Positions 8,571 to 18,651 are shown, numbered from the stretch's first letter. The stretch is 64,000 nucleotides of DNA from JARRQJ01 sp963810615 (GCA_963810615.1 CAWEOA010000007.1:62001-126000), one strand, 5' to 3'. A program made the numbers and translations. Notes: generated by a model from the letters alone, not told the origin.

Positions 8571-9932
8571 ATGAATATTTTATCGTCATTGTTCTTTTTC
8601 CTGCTGGCCATTGGCGTATTGATCGCCATCCACGAATACGGTCATTTCTGGGTGGCGCGTAAACTGGGGGTCAAGGTGCTCCGCTATTCCATCGGCTTCG
8701 GCAAGCCGCTGTGGGTGCGGCGCCGCGGTCCCGATCAAACCGAATACGTGCTGGCGGCGCTGCCCATCGGCGGTTATGTGCGCATGCTGGATGAGCGCGA
8801 AGGCGAAGTGGCGGAGCATGAACGTCACCGCGCCTTCAATCGCCAACCCTTGGCAAAACGTTTCGCCATCGTTTCCGCCGGACCTTTGAGTAATTTCCTG
8901 CTGGCCATTGTCGCTTATTGGTTGGTGTTCATGCTCGGCGTCACCGTGGTCAAACCCATGATCGGCGAGGTCGTGCCCGATAGCATCGCGGCCCACAGCG
9001 GCTTGACGAGCGGCGAAGTGATCACCAGTGTGGACGGCAAGCGCACCGATGATTGGCAGAGCGTGGTGATGAATTTATTGGACGGCAGCCTGGCGGAAAA
9101 CTCGGCGCATATCAAAGTGCGCGATGCAGCCGGCGTCGAACAGGATCGGGTGCTCAACCTTAAGACCATGAGCCGGGACATGAACCAGGGGGATTTTCTG
9201 GAAACCCTGGGCATTCATCCCTACCGACTCACGCTCAAGGCGGTGATCGGCGTTATCGAACCCGGCGAACCGGCGGAACAGGCGGGGTTGAAGGTCGGCG
9301 ACCGGATTATAAAGTGCGACGAGAAACCTATTTCCGACTGGGTGGAGTGGGTCGACTACGTGCGCGGCCATCCCGGTCAAACCATCCGGATGGAGATCGA
9401 GCGCGACGGCGAACAGATGACCTTGGATGTGAAGCCCCGCTTGAAGAAAGATAACAGCGGTGAGCACGGTTATGTGGGAGCCGGCGTCGCCGCGCAGCAA
9501 GGCGACAATGCGGGTATGTTGTCGGTGCTGCGTTATTCGCCGCCGGTGGCCCTGGGTAAGGCGCTGTCTAAGACTTGGGACATGTCCGCGCTGACTTTTC
9601 GTATGTTGTGGGGAATGGTAAGCGGACGGGTGTCCGTCTCGAATATCAGCGGCCCCATCAGCATCGCCAAGTATGCCGGCTATACGGCGCACGTCGGTTT
9701 GACGGCATTTCTGACCTTCATGGCCATCGTCAGTTTGAGCCTGGGTGTGCTTAATCTGTTGCCGATCCCGGTATTGGATGGCGGTCATCTCTTTTACTAC
9801 GTTATCGAATTCATAAAAGGCAGTCCACTCTCCGATGCGGCGCAGGCATTGGGCCAACGGATCGGCATCGCTATTTTGCTGATCATCATGGTGATCGCCT
9901 TTTATAACGATATTTCCCAACTCGTCGAATAA
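8571..9932 (+). CDS. rseP: Site-2 protease RseP, M50 family
   Basis: Inner-membrane zinc protease that cleaves the anti-sigma factor RseA to release sigma-E. The HEYGH zinc motif lies in the first transmembrane helix near residue 22. Two PDZ domains occupy roughly residues 115-310. The third metal ligand lies in the LDGGHL motif near the C-terminus. The length of 453 residues matches the E. coli protein closely. The location just before bamA and skp agrees with a role in outer-membrane stress. Confidence 0.96.
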   Translation: MNILSSLFFFLLAIGVLIAIHEYGHFWVARKLGVKVLRYSIGFGKPLWVRRRGPDQTEYVLAALPIGGYVRMLDEREGEVAEHERHRAFNRQPLAKRFAIVSAGPLSNFLLAIVAYWLVFMLGVTVVKPMIGEVVPDSIAAHSGLTSGEVITSVDGKRTDDWQSVVMNLLDGSLAENSAHIKVRDAAGVEQDRVLNLKTMSRDMNQGDFLETLGIHPYRLTLKAVIGVIEPGEPAEQAGLKVGDRIIKCDEKPISDWVEWVDYVRGHPGQTIRMEIERDGEQMTLDVKPRLKKDNSGEHGYVGAGVAAQQGDNAGMLSVLRYSPPVALGKALSKTWDMSALTFRMLWGMVSGRVSVSNISGPISIAKYAGYTAHVGLTAFLTFMAIVSLSLGVLNLLPIPVLDGGHLFYYVIEFIKGSPLSDAAQALGQRIGIAILLIIMVIAFYNDISQLVE

Positions 9933-9939
9933 AGATTGG

Positions 9940-12237
9940 ATGCAGCGGCCGATGAGAAAGGTGCTCATATTATTAATGTTGGCCGCTTGTTTGTATGTGG
10001 ACGGGGCCTGGGCCTTTGAACCGTTCGTCATAAAGGATATCCGCGTCGAAGGACTGCAAAGAATAGAAGTCGGTACGGTCTTCAATTACCTGCCCATAGC
10101 CGCCGGCGACACCTTGAACGACCAACGCGCCGCCGAAGCGATTCGCGCCCTGTTCAAGACGGGTTTTTTCTCGGATGTCTCTTTGGAGCATAAAGGCAAC
10201 GAATTGGTGGTCAAGGTGGTGGAGCGCCCCTCCATCTCCAAGGTGAACATATCGGGCAACAAGGATATCAAGACCGAGGATCTTACCACCGGCCTGAAAC
10301 GTATCGGTCTGGCGGAAGGGCGGGTCTTTGATCGTTCCTTGCTGGAACAGGTGAAACGCGAATTGGAGCGGCAATATTTCGCGCGCGGTAAATACGGCGT
10401 CAAGATCACATCCGAAGTCAAACCGCAGGACCGCAACCGCGTGGAGGTCAATCTCAAGATCGACGAGGGCAAGGTAGCCAAGATCCAGCGGATTACCCTG
10501 GTGGGTAATCATGCCTTCAGCGAGGAGACGCTGCTCAGCAATTTCCAACTGGGGCCGCCCGCTTTATTCTCGGTGTTTACCGAGAACGATCAATATTCTA
10601 AACAGAAACTTGCGGCGGACCTGGAGACCTTGCGTTCTTATTACCTGGATCGCGGCTACATCGATTTCAGCATCGATTCGACGCAGGTGGCGATCACGCC
10701 CGATAAGAAGGACGTGTATATCACCATCAACATCACCGAGGGCAATCAGTTTACCGTCAGCGACGTCAAGCTTGCCGGTGATCTCAAGGTGCCGGAGGCG
10801 GAGTTGGCTGCCTTGATCAGCGTCAAACCCGGTGAAATCTTTTCCCGCAAGCAGGTGACGGAGTCGAACGCCCGGATCAACGACCGCTTGGGCAAAGAGG
10901 GCTATGCCTTTGCCAATATCAACCCGACCCCGGTGTTGGATAGGGAAAAGCGTACCGTGAAGCTGACCTTTTTCGTCGATCCGGGCAAGCGGGTTTATGT
11001 CAGGCGCATTAATGTCAGCGGTAATACCCGGACCCGCGATGTCGTCCTGCGCCGCGAGATTCGTCAATTGGAAAATGGCTGGATCTCGACCGACAGCGTC
11101 AATCGCTCGCGGGAACGCCTGCAGAAGCTTGGATACTTCGACCAAGTAAACGTCGAGACTCCCGCGGTTCCCGGCACCGATGACCAGGTCGATGTGGATT
11201 TCGGCGTCAAGGAACGTTCCTCATTCGGCAGTCTTACCGCCGGCGTGGGCTTCTCACAATCCCAGGGTCTGTTGCTCAATGCCAGTGTCAATCAAGAGAA
11301 CTTCATGGGGACCGGCAAACACGTCAGCGCCGCCGTCAATAACAGCAAGGTCAACACCATTTACAGTTTTTCGTACACCAATCCCTACTACACCCCGGAT
11401 GGCGTCAGCCGCGGTTTCAGTCTGTTCTTGCGCACCACCGATGCCGCAGCCTTGACCAATGTGGGTTCCTATACCTCGGATGCGCTGGGCGGGAGCGTGA
11501 ACTACGGAATTCCCCTGTCCGAGTTCAATACCATGCGGGCCTCTATAGGCTATGAACAGACCCACCTGAAGACCAATAGCCTGACGCCGCAGGAATATCT
11601 GCAGTTTATCAGTGCCAACGCCTCCGACTTCGGCGTATTCAAGCTGACCTTGAGTTGGGCGCACGATACCCGCAACAAGGCGTTCTTCCCCGACAGCGGA
11701 TTGTTGCAGAGCCTGTCGGCCAGTACCGCGCTGCCGGGCAGCGACCTTAATTATTATAAGCTCTCTACGCAGACCACCTGGTATCACCCGCTGTTGAACA
11801 TCTTCACTTTGTCTCTCAACGGCGAGGTGGATTACGGCGGAACTTATGGCAGTACTACCGGCTTCCCGTTTTTTGAAAATTACTATGCGGGCGGTATTCG
11901 CTCCGTGCGCGGCTATCGTTCCAATACCCTGGGGCCGAAGGAAAGCGATCAGGCCCTGGGAGGTGCGTTGAACACGGTCGGCAGCGCCGAACTGTTCTTT
12001 ACGCCGCCGTTTATGCAAGAGAATTCCTCCTTCCGCATGGGGGCGTTTTTCGATATCGGTAACGTCTATAAGGATTATGCGAGCTTCGATGCCGGGGAAT
12101 TGCGTTATTCTACGGGGGTTTCGGCGGTATGGCTGTCACCGATCGGGCCGTTGACTTTCAGTTTGGCCAAGGCGTTAAATGCCAAGCCGCTAGACAATAC
12201 CGAGATTTTCCAATTCTCTCTGGGTGCGGTATTCTAA
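9940..12237 (+). CDS. bamA: Outer membrane assembly factor BamA
   Basis: Core of the BAM complex that inserts beta-barrel proteins into the outer membrane. A signal peptide ends near GAWA, followed by five POTRA domains over about residues 25-430 and a C-terminal 16-strand barrel. The barrel contains the VRGYRSNTLGP segment of the lid loop and ends in a C-terminal Phe (LGAVF). The length of 765 residues is close to the usual 800. An ATG at 9952 would give a shorter and more typical signal peptide. It lies 7 bp after rseP. Confidence 0.97.
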   Translation: MQRPMRKVLILLMLAACLYVDGAWAFEPFVIKDIRVEGLQRIEVGTVFNYLPIAAGDTLNDQRAAEAIRALFKTGFFSDVSLEHKGNELVVKVVERPSISKVNISGNKDIKTEDLTTGLKRIGLAEGRVFDRSLLEQVKRELERQYFARGKYGVKITSEVKPQDRNRVEVNLKIDEGKVAKIQRITLVGNHAFSEETLLSNFQLGPPALFSVFTENDQYSKQKLAADLETLRSYYLDRGYIDFSIDSTQVAITPDKKDVYITINITEGNQFTVSDVKLAGDLKVPEAELAALISVKPGEIFSRKQVTESNARINDRLGKEGYAFANINPTPVLDREKRTVKLTFFVDPGKRVYVRRINVSGNTRTRDVVLRREIRQLENGWISTDSVNRSRERLQKLGYFDQVNVETPAVPGTDDQVDVDFGVKERSSFGSLTAGVGFSQSQGLLLNASVNQENFMGTGKHVSAAVNNSKVNTIYSFSYTNPYYTPDGVSRGFSLFLRTTDAAALTNVGSYTSDALGGSVNYGIPLSEFNTMRASIGYEQTHLKTNSLTPQEYLQFISANASDFGVFKLTLSWAHDTRNKAFFPDSGLLQSLSASTALPGSDLNYYKLSTQTTWYHPLLNIFTLSLNGEVDYGGTYGSTTGFPFFENYYAGGIRSVRGYRSNTLGPKESDQALGGALNTVGSAELFFTPPFMQENSSFRMGAFFDIGNVYKDYASFDAGELRYSTGVSAVWLSPIGPLTFSLAKALNAKPLDNTEIFQFSLGAVF

Positions 12238-12262
12238 AAACTTAAGATTAGAGGTCGTGACG

Positions 12263-12799
12263 ATGACGGGAAAAAGAATCGTTCTACTGTTTGCGCTGCT
12301 GCTGGCGCTTGTCCCCGCGGCGAATGCGGACGTAAAGATCGGCTATGTCAATGCCGCCAGATTGTTGGATGAGTCCCCGCAGGCGGAAGACGTCAGCCAA
12401 CGCTTGAAAGAGGAATTTTCCGGCAAGCAAAAGGATCTGCTTACTAAGCAGAACAAGCTTAAGAAGATGCAGGAGCGCATGACCCGCGACGGATCGGTAA
12501 TGAGCGAGGCGGAACACGGCAAGCTCGACCGCGATATTCTGACCCTGCAGCGCGATGTGCAACGCAAGGGCGACGAATTCCGCGAGGATCTCAACCTGCG
12601 CAAAAATGAAGAAATGAACAAACTGCTGGGCGTGATTCAAAGCGCCATCTCGGTCATCGGCAAGGAAGAGAATTACGACCTTATAGTCTACGAGGGCGTC
12701 GCCTACGCCAGTTCCACTATCGATTTGACGGATAAGGTGCTGGATAAACTGCGCGCGTCGATGAATACGGGTGGCGCCGGCGCGACCCCCAAGAAATAG
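12263..12799 (+). CDS. skp: Periplasmic chaperone Skp/OmpH
   Basis: Periplasmic holdase that delivers unfolded outer-membrane proteins to BAM. The start at 12263 gives a clean signal peptide (ending PAANA) and has AGAGG at about 10 nt. An upstream in-frame start overlaps bamA and is not used. The mature protein is a small beta domain interrupted by a long charged coiled-coil (about residues 40-125), as in the Skp family. It has 178 residues. Confidence 0.94.
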   Translation: MTGKRIVLLFALLLALVPAANADVKIGYVNAARLLDESPQAEDVSQRLKEEFSGKQKDLLTKQNKLKKMQERMTRDGSVMSEAEHGKLDRDILTLQRDVQRKGDEFREDLNLRKNEEMNKLLGVIQSAISVIGKEENYDLIVYEGVAYASSTIDLTDKVLDKLRASMNTGGAGATPKK

Positions 12800-12814
12800 G
12801 ACCGGACAGCCGTG

Positions 12815-13840
12815 ATGAAAACCCTCGGACAGCTTGCCGAGCATGTAGGTGGACGTGTTCACGGAGATGCCGAGTGTAAGATCAATGGCGTGGCGACCCT
12901 GCAGAATGCCAAGGCCGGCGATATTTCTTTTTTAGCCAATCCCCGTTATACCAGATATCTTGCCTCCTCCGCGGCCTCCGCGGTGATCGTCAGCGACGAC
13001 TATCGAGACGCTTGTCCGGTCAACGCCCTAGTGGTCGCCGATCCTTATTTGAGCTATGCGCAGATCGCCAATTTGTTGAATCCGCCTGCGCTATTGCCCC
13101 AGGGGCGTCACCCCACCGCGGTGGTGGCGGGCGGCAGCAGCGTCGATGCCAGTGCCTGGATTGGTCCGCACAGCGTGATCGAAGCGGGCGTAGAGATCGG
13201 TGCGGGGGTGATGGTGGGGCCGGGTTGTGTGATAGGGCACGGCAGCCGCATCGGCGCCGGTAGCCGTCTGGTGGCCAATGTGACCATTTGCCATGGCAGT
13301 CGCCTCGGCAAACGCGTCGTGCTGCACCCGGGCGTGGTGATCGGCAGCGACGGTTTCGGTCTGGCGAACGACGGTGGCAGCTGGGTCAAAGTGCCGCAGT
13401 TGGGTGGGGTGATTATCGGCGACGATGTGGACATCGGCGCCAACACCACGGTGGATCGCGGCGCCCTGGATGACACGGTCATAGAGAACGGCGTAAAGCT
13501 GGATAATCAGATTCAAGTCGCGCACAATGTTTATATCGGGGCGCATACCGCCATCGCCGGATGTACGGGGATAGCGGGGAGTGCGCGTATCGGTGCGCGT
13601 TGCACTATCGGCGGGGGCGTCGGCATCGTCGGTCATACCGAGATCAGCGACGATGTGCATATCACGGGAATGTCGTTTGTCGCGCATTCCATCCGCAAGC
13701 CCGGTGTCTATTCGTCCGGAACGCCATTGGAGGCAAATCGGGAATGGCGCAGGAATTATGCGCGCTTCCACCAGCTTGACGATATGGCGCGTCGTTTGCG
13801 GCGGTTGGAGGCTGCGCTAAAGGGCACCACGGGCGAATAG
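12815..13840 (+). CDS. lpxD: UDP-3-O-(3-hydroxyacyl)glucosamine N-acyltransferase
   Basis: Third step of lipid A synthesis. An N-terminal uridine-binding domain (about residues 1-100, with GDISFLANPRY) is followed by left-handed beta-helix hexapeptide repeats and a C-terminal helix. The catalytic His is in VAHNVYIG. The length of about 341 residues is normal. The GTG at 12812 directly precedes the chosen ATG. Confidence 0.96.
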   Translation: MKTLGQLAEHVGGRVHGDAECKINGVATLQNAKAGDISFLANPRYTRYLASSAASAVIVSDDYRDACPVNALVVADPYLSYAQIANLLNPPALLPQGRHPTAVVAGGSSVDASAWIGPHSVIEAGVEIGAGVMVGPGCVIGHGSRIGAGSRLVANVTICHGSRLGKRVVLHPGVVIGSDGFGLANDGGSWVKVPQLGGVIIGDDVDIGANTTVDRGALDDTVIENGVKLDNQIQVAHNVYIGAHTAIAGCTGIAGSARIGARCTIGGGVGIVGHTEISDDVHITGMSFVAHSIRKPGVYSSGTPLEANREWRRNYARFHQLDDMARRLRRLEAALKGTTGE

Positions 13841-13878
13841 TTCGCTCATACCATTCGGTAACTAAGGACTAAGTAATT

Positions 13879-14409
13879 ATGTCAGATACTGTACCGCCCA
13901 AGGAGTCGTGTGCGGAGCAAGAGGCGGCATCCGCCGTCGAAGCACACGCGGAGACAGCGCCGTTTGCGATGGACATCCACGAAATCCTCAAATATTTGCC
14001 GCACCGTTATCCGTTTCTGTTGATCGATAAGGTGTTGGCCTGCACGCCGGGCGATGCCTTGACGGGGGTCAAGAACGTTTCGTTCAACGAGCCGTTCTTC
14101 ACGGGGCATTTCCCGCGGCGGCCGGTGATGCCCGGGGTGCTGATCCTCGAGTCACTGGCGCAAGCCACCGGGATCCTGGCCTTCAAGACCGCGCAGGCGA
14201 CGCCGGCCAGCGGCACTATGTACTATCTGGCGGCCATCGACAACGCCCGTTTCAAGCAGCCCGTGGAACCGGGCGATCAACTGATCCTGGACGTCAAGCT
14301 GCAGCGCGCTGTACGCGGCGTGTGGAAATTCAGCGGCGAGGCGAAGGTGGACGGCAAGCTGGTGGCCAGTGCCGATCTGATGTGTGCACACCGGGAAGTA
14401 GACGTTTGA
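13879..14409 (+). CDS. fabZ: 3-hydroxyacyl-ACP dehydratase FabZ
   Basis: Hot-dog fold dehydratase of the fatty acid elongation cycle. The catalytic His is in TGHFPRRPVMPG and the Glu in LILESLAQ. The called protein has 176 residues, with about 30 extra N-terminal residues (Glu/Ala-rich) before the conserved MDIHEILKYLPHRYPF. An internal ATG at 13969 would give the usual length. The upstream start has AAGGAC at a fair distance, so the extension may be real. The stop overlaps the lpxA start. Confidence 0.95.
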   Translation: MSDTVPPKESCAEQEAASAVEAHAETAPFAMDIHEILKYLPHRYPFLLIDKVLACTPGDALTGVKNVSFNEPFFTGHFPRRPVMPGVLILESLAQATGILAFKTAQATPASGTMYYLAAIDNARFKQPVEPGDQLILDVKLQRAVRGVWKFSGEAKVDGKLVASADLMCAHREVDV

Positions 14410-15176
14410 TAGATTCGCGCGCGGTCATTCACCCCAAGGCGGAACTGGCCTCCGATGTGGAAGTAGGGCCGTTCACCGTCATTGGCCCCGATGTGGTCAT
14501 CGGCGCGGGCAGCTGGATCGGTCCCCACGTAGTGATCAACGGGCCGACCCGCATCGGCCGGGACAACGAAATATTTCAATTCTCCTCCATCGGCGAAATG
14601 CCCCAGGATAAAAAATACGGCGGCGAACCGACCCTGCTCGAGATCGGCGACCGTAATGTGATCCGTGAATTCTGTACGCTCAATCGTGGTACGGTGCAGG
14701 GCGGCGGCGCGACGCGTATCGGCAGCGACAACTGGATCATGGCCTATGTGCACATCGCCCATGACTGCCAAATCGGCAATCACACCATCTTCGCCAACAA
14801 CGCCTCCCTGGCCGGGCATGTCACCATCGGTGATCACGTTATCCTCGGCGGCTTCAGCCTGGTGCACCAATTCTGTTCCCTGGGTACCCATTGTTTTACC
14901 GCCTTCAGCAGTGGCATAGCCAAGGACATACCACCTTATGTGATAGTGTCCGGTAATCCGGCGGCGCCCCATGGTCTGAACGCCGAAGGCCTGCGGCGGC
15001 GCGGATTCAGCACGGAAACGCTCACCCGCCTGCGCCGCGCCTATAAAACGATTTATCGTGCCAATCTCACCTTGAAAGACGCCGTTGTCCAACTCAAGGA
15101 ACAGGTAGCGGAGTGCCCCGAGATCGGCGTGATGGTGGATTTTCTGGAAAAATCCTCACGGGGGATCGTGCGCTGA
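14406..15176 (+). CDS. lpxA: UDP-N-acetylglucosamine O-acyltransferase LpxA
   Basis: First step of lipid A synthesis, a trimeric left-handed beta-helix enzyme. Hexapeptide repeats run from residue 2, and the catalytic His lies in VHIAHDCQIG. The start is inferred as TTG 14406, which overlaps the fabZ stop in a TTGA arrangement and gives the family's usual opening (IDSRAVIHP). No ATG lies in a better position. The length is 256 residues. Confidence 0.95.
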   Translation: MIDSRAVIHPKAELASDVEVGPFTVIGPDVVIGAGSWIGPHVVINGPTRIGRDNEIFQFSSIGEMPQDKKYGGEPTLLEIGDRNVIREFCTLNRGTVQGGGATRIGSDNWIMAYVHIAHDCQIGNHTIFANNASLAGHVTIGDHVILGGFSLVHQFCSLGTHCFTAFSSGIAKDIPPYVIVSGNPAAPHGLNAEGLRRRGFSTETLTRLRRAYKTIYRANLTLKDAVVQLKEQVAECPEIGVMVDFLEKSSRGIVR

Positions 15177-15270
15177 AGGTGCGCTGTGCGCGACTGAGGG
15201 AGACGATGATCTATATGTCATTTCGAGCGCCAGCGACCCCGATATTTTCTCAATTCGCTGTGCACGGGGT

Positions 15271-16440
15271 GTGAGCATCCGAATCGGCATCGTGGCTGGG
15301 GAGACGTCCGGCGATATGCTGGGCGCGGCCTTGATCGCCGCGGTGAAGCAACGGCTCCCCGATGTGGCGTTCCTCGGCATCGCCGGTCCACGCATGATCG
15401 AACAGGGTTGCCAGGCGCTGTTCCCCGCGGAAAAATTGGCGGTCATGGGCTTGGTGGAGGTGCTGGGTCACTTTCGTGAACTGTCCGCCATACGCAAGCA
15501 ATTGATCGCCCACTTTCTCGCCGATCCCCCCGATGTATTCATTGGCATCGATGCGCCGGATTTTAATCTGGGCCTGGAAGGAGCCTTGAAGCGCGGCGGC
15601 ATTCCCACGGTGCATTATGTCAGTCCCTCGGTATGGGCCTGGCGGCGTTATCGCTTGAGGAAGATCGCGCGCTCCACCGATCTCATGCTTACCCTGTTGC
15701 CCTTCGAGGCCGCCTTTTACCAAGAGCATCATATCCCGGTGCGCTTTGTGGGGCACTCGCTAGCCGACGCCATTTCCGTGGACGTGGACAGGGCGGCGGC
15801 GCGCACTGGTTTGGGTTTGCCTCAGGACGGTGAAGTGGTGGCCTTGTTGCCGGGCAGTCGCATGACCGAAGTGCGCATGTTGGGCGGGGTGTTTATCGCC
15901 GCCGCCAAACGTCTGCTGGACAGGCGGCCGCAACTGCGCTTCGTCGCCCCCTTGGCCAGTGAGGCGACGCAGGCGCTGTTCAAGGAACAACTGCAGGCGC
16001 AAGGCGGAGATGTGCCGATCACAGTCATTGCGGGGCAATCGCAGCAGGCCCTGGCCGCCGCGGATGCTGCCATGGTGGCATCGGGGACCGCCACATTGGA
16101 AGCGCTGCTGTTGAAGTGTCCCATGGTGATGGCCTACCGTCTCAAACCCGTCACCTACTGGCTGGCAAAGCATCTGGTCAAGGTGGCGTATTTCTCTTTG
16201 CCTAATTTACTCGCCCAGCGTCCTCTGATCCCGGAATTGATTCAAGACGCCGTCACCGCGGAGCGCCTGGCCGCGGCCGTGGAGGCATATCTCGATGACA
16301 AACAGGCGACCGCGCAGCTCATTGCGCAATTTCGCGAGATGCACTTGAGCCTGCGCCGGAATGCTGCGCGCCAGGCGGCGGCGGCGGTGATTGAGATGCT
16401 AAATATTTCCGGTGACGCCGCGGTGCCCGATCACGGCTGA
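15271..16440 (+). CDS. lpxB: Lipid-A-disaccharide synthase
   Basis: GT19 glycosyltransferase that joins UDP-2,3-diacylglucosamine and lipid X. GETSGDMLGA near the N-terminus, PSVWAW and LPGSRMTEV are diagnostic. The GTG 15271 start lies 94 bp after lpxA with a poor ribosome-binding site. The length of 389 residues is normal. In E. coli rnhB and dnaE follow, but here the run ends and rnhB is found at 36.2 kb. Confidence 0.95.
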   Translation: MSIRIGIVAGETSGDMLGAALIAAVKQRLPDVAFLGIAGPRMIEQGCQALFPAEKLAVMGLVEVLGHFRELSAIRKQLIAHFLADPPDVFIGIDAPDFNLGLEGALKRGGIPTVHYVSPSVWAWRRYRLRKIARSTDLMLTLLPFEAAFYQEHHIPVRFVGHSLADAISVDVDRAAARTGLGLPQDGEVVALLPGSRMTEVRMLGGVFIAAAKRLLDRRPQLRFVAPLASEATQALFKEQLQAQGGDVPITVIAGQSQQALAAADAAMVASGTATLEALLLKCPMVMAYRLKPVTYWLAKHLVKVAYFSLPNLLAQRPLIPELIQDAVTAERLAAAVEAYLDDKQATAQLIAQFREMHLSLRRNAARQAAAAVIEMLNISGDAAVPDHG

Positions 16441-16528
16441 GAGCATGGAGCACCTTTAGCTTAAAATAAAAATTAAACGGATGTAGGCTGCGGGGATATC
16501 CGTGGCGCACGGTATATTGCATAATTCA

Positions 16529-16537
16529 TGTTATGAT
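16529..16537 (+). promoter_or_regulatory. Candidate extended -10 promoter for fabA-fabB
   Basis: TGTTATGAT is an extended -10 (TG at 16529-16530, TATGAT at 16532-16537) about 70 bp before fabA. No convincing -35 is seen, as expected for the extended class. Confidence 0.4.
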
Positions 16538-16607
16538 AGCGGCCTGTAAGCTGCCGGAGGGGCGGCTCAAGGACACGGACGGCACAATCTTACAACGGCA
16601 GTAGGAT

Positions 16608-17129
16608 ATGAATCTAAAACACCAGCATAGTTTTACGCGAGATGAGTTGTTGACCTGCGGTCACGGGCAACTTTTCGGTCCCGGCAATGCGCAACTGCCC
16701 TTGCCGCCGATGTTGATGTTCGATCGCATCACCGCCATCAACGAGACCGGTGGTGCGCATGGCAAGGGCGAAATAACCGCCGAGTTCGACGTTCATCCCG
16801 ATCTTTGGTTTTTCAAGTGTCATTTCGAGGGTGACCCGGTGATGCCGGGTTGTCTGGGTTTGGATGCGCTCTGGCAACTGGTGGGGTTTTATCTCGGTTG
16901 GCTGGGCGGTCCTGGCCACGGTCGCGCCCTGGGAGTAGGTGAAGTCAAATTCTCCGGCCAGATCACCCCGGCCAATAAACTGATTACTTATCACGTCAAC
17001 CTGAAACGGGTGATCCAACGTAAATTATTTATGGGCATTGCCGATGCCGCCGTGCACGTCGATGGCAGGGAGATCTATACGGCGACTGACCTGCGGGTCG
17101 GGCTTTTTACTGTGACAGAAGGTATGTGA
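16608..17129 (+). CDS. fabA: 3-hydroxydecanoyl-ACP dehydratase/isomerase FabA
   Basis: Introduces the cis double bond at C10 in anaerobic unsaturated fatty acid synthesis. The catalytic His is in KCHFEGDPVMPGC and the catalytic Asp in GLDALWQ. The length of 173 residues is that of E. coli FabA. It overlaps fabB at TGATG, the standard fabAB operon of gammaproteobacteria. Confidence 0.97.
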   Translation: MNLKHQHSFTRDELLTCGHGQLFGPGNAQLPLPPMLMFDRITAINETGGAHGKGEITAEFDVHPDLWFFKCHFEGDPVMPGCLGLDALWQLVGFYLGWLGGPGHGRALGVGEVKFSGQITPANKLITYHVNLKRVIQRKLFMGIADAAVHVDGREIYTATDLRVGLFTVTEGM

Positions 17130-18355
17130 TGAACAAGACGAAGCGACGGGTGGTAGTCACCGGATTGGGTATCGTAAGCAGCATCGGCCGCAATCGCGAC
17201 GAGGTGGTGGCCGCGCTCAAACAGGGTCAATCCGGCATTGAATATAACCCCGAGTATGCCGAGTTTGGTTTTCGCTCCCATGTCTACGGTTCCATCAAAC
17301 TCAATCCCGATGAGGTTATCGATCGCCGCCTGCGCCGTTTCATGGGCGACGGCGCAGCATTCAATTATATCGCTATGGAACAGGCCATCGCCGATGCGGG
17401 CTTGGAGAAGGCGCATGTTTCCAATCCCCGTAGCGGGCTGGTGATGGGTTCGGGCGGACCTTCCACCTCCAATCTGGTGCTGGCTGCGGATATCCTGCGC
17501 AGCAAGGGCGCGCGCAAGGTGGGGCCATTCATGGTGCCGCGCACCATGTCCAGCACCAATTCCGCGTGTTTGGCCACGCCGTTCGCCATCAAAGGTGTCA
17601 ATTATTCCATCAGTTCGGCGTGCGCCACCAGCGCCCACTGCATCGGTCATGGCGGCGAGCTGATTCAGATGGACAAGCAGGACATCGTATTCGCCGGCGG
17701 TGGCGAAGAGGTGCATTGGACCTTGAGTGTGTTGTTCGACGCCATGGGTGCCTTGTCCGGCGGTTACAATGACCGCCCGCAACAGGCCTCCCGTGCCTAC
17801 GATGCCGGGCGTGACGGTTTCGTGATTTCCGGCGGCGGTGGGGTGGTGGTATTGGAAGAGTTGGAGCATGCCCTGGCGCGCGGTGCGCGCATCTACGCTG
17901 AACTCACCGGTTACGGCGCCACCTCGGACGGATACGATATGGTGCAGCCTTCTGGCGAAGGCGCGGTACGATGCATGCAACAGGCACTGGCCACCGTGAC
18001 CAGCCCTATCAACTACATCAATGCCCACGGCACAAGTACTCCGGTGGGCGACGTCGCCGAACTGGGCGCGGTGCGCGAGGTTTTCGGCAACGAGATTCCC
18101 TATATCAGTTCCACCAAGTCGCTGACTGGTCACGCCCTGGGCGCTGCCGGCGTCAATGAGGCGATTTATTCGCTGCTGATGATGGAAGAAAACTTCATTG
18201 CCGCCTCCGCCAATATCGATAAGCTTGATCCGGCCGCGGAAGGCATGCCCATCGTCCGCGAGCGCATGGATAACGTGAGCCTGGATTGCATCATGTCCAA
18301 TAGTTTCGGTTTCGGCGGCACCAACGCCAGCCTGGTGTTGCAACGTTATTCCTGA
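17129..18355 (+). CDS. fabB: 3-oxoacyl-ACP synthase I FabB
   Basis: Condensing enzyme needed to elongate the cis-3-decenoyl-ACP made by FabA. The active-site Cys lies in SACATSAHC. The two His are in NAHGTSTPVGD and TKSLTGHALGA. The length is 408 residues. The ATG at 17129 shares its A with the fabA stop, and a GTG three bases upstream is an alternative. Confidence 0.97.
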   Translation: MNKTKRRVVVTGLGIVSSIGRNRDEVVAALKQGQSGIEYNPEYAEFGFRSHVYGSIKLNPDEVIDRRLRRFMGDGAAFNYIAMEQAIADAGLEKAHVSNPRSGLVMGSGGPSTSNLVLAADILRSKGARKVGPFMVPRTMSSTNSACLATPFAIKGVNYSISSACATSAHCIGHGGELIQMDKQDIVFAGGGEEVHWTLSVLFDAMGALSGGYNDRPQQASRAYDAGRDGFVISGGGGVVVLEELEHALARGARIYAELTGYGATSDGYDMVQPSGEGAVRCMQQALATVTSPINYINAHGTSTPVGDVAELGAVREVFGNEIPYISSTKSLTGHALGAAGVNEAIYSLLMMEENFIAASANIDKLDPAAEGMPIVRERMDNVSLDCIMSNSFGFGGTNASLVLQRYS

Positions 18356-18369
18356 TTTTTCTCCGCGTT

Positions 18370-18391
18370 GCGGCGATAGAGTAATCGCCGC
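18370..18391 (+). terminator. Hairpin after fabB, possible terminator without U-tract
   Basis: A perfect 8-bp GCGGCGAT/ATCGCCGC stem with the 6-nt loop AGAGTA lies 15 bp after the fabB stop. No T-run follows, so intrinsic termination is uncertain. Confidence 0.4.
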
Positions 18392-18651
18392 CCATTCATG
18401 CCGGTGAAGTTCTGATCTCCCGCATTTTCGTCCCTGGTATAAAAAATCCCCAGTCACTTTGAGGTGAGCGGAGCTACGGTTACTGAGCCGCTGGCCACTA
18501 AGGACAGTGGCGGAACGAGGCTCAGGTGAATATTTCGCCGACGCCGGATGGCATCAGGGCAGCGTAGCGGGTCGGTATCTCCGCGCGCACGGTATATATC
18601 TTAAGGTCTTGTCTTGAATTGATTATCGGCCCCGCACCGCCGCCCGCGACT

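Noticed and set aside
16505..18597. 13-bp sequence GCGCACGGTATAT present both before fabA (16505) and after fabB (18585)
   Set aside because: Chance repeats of this length are expected several times in 64 kb, and the surrounding sequences match only in part.
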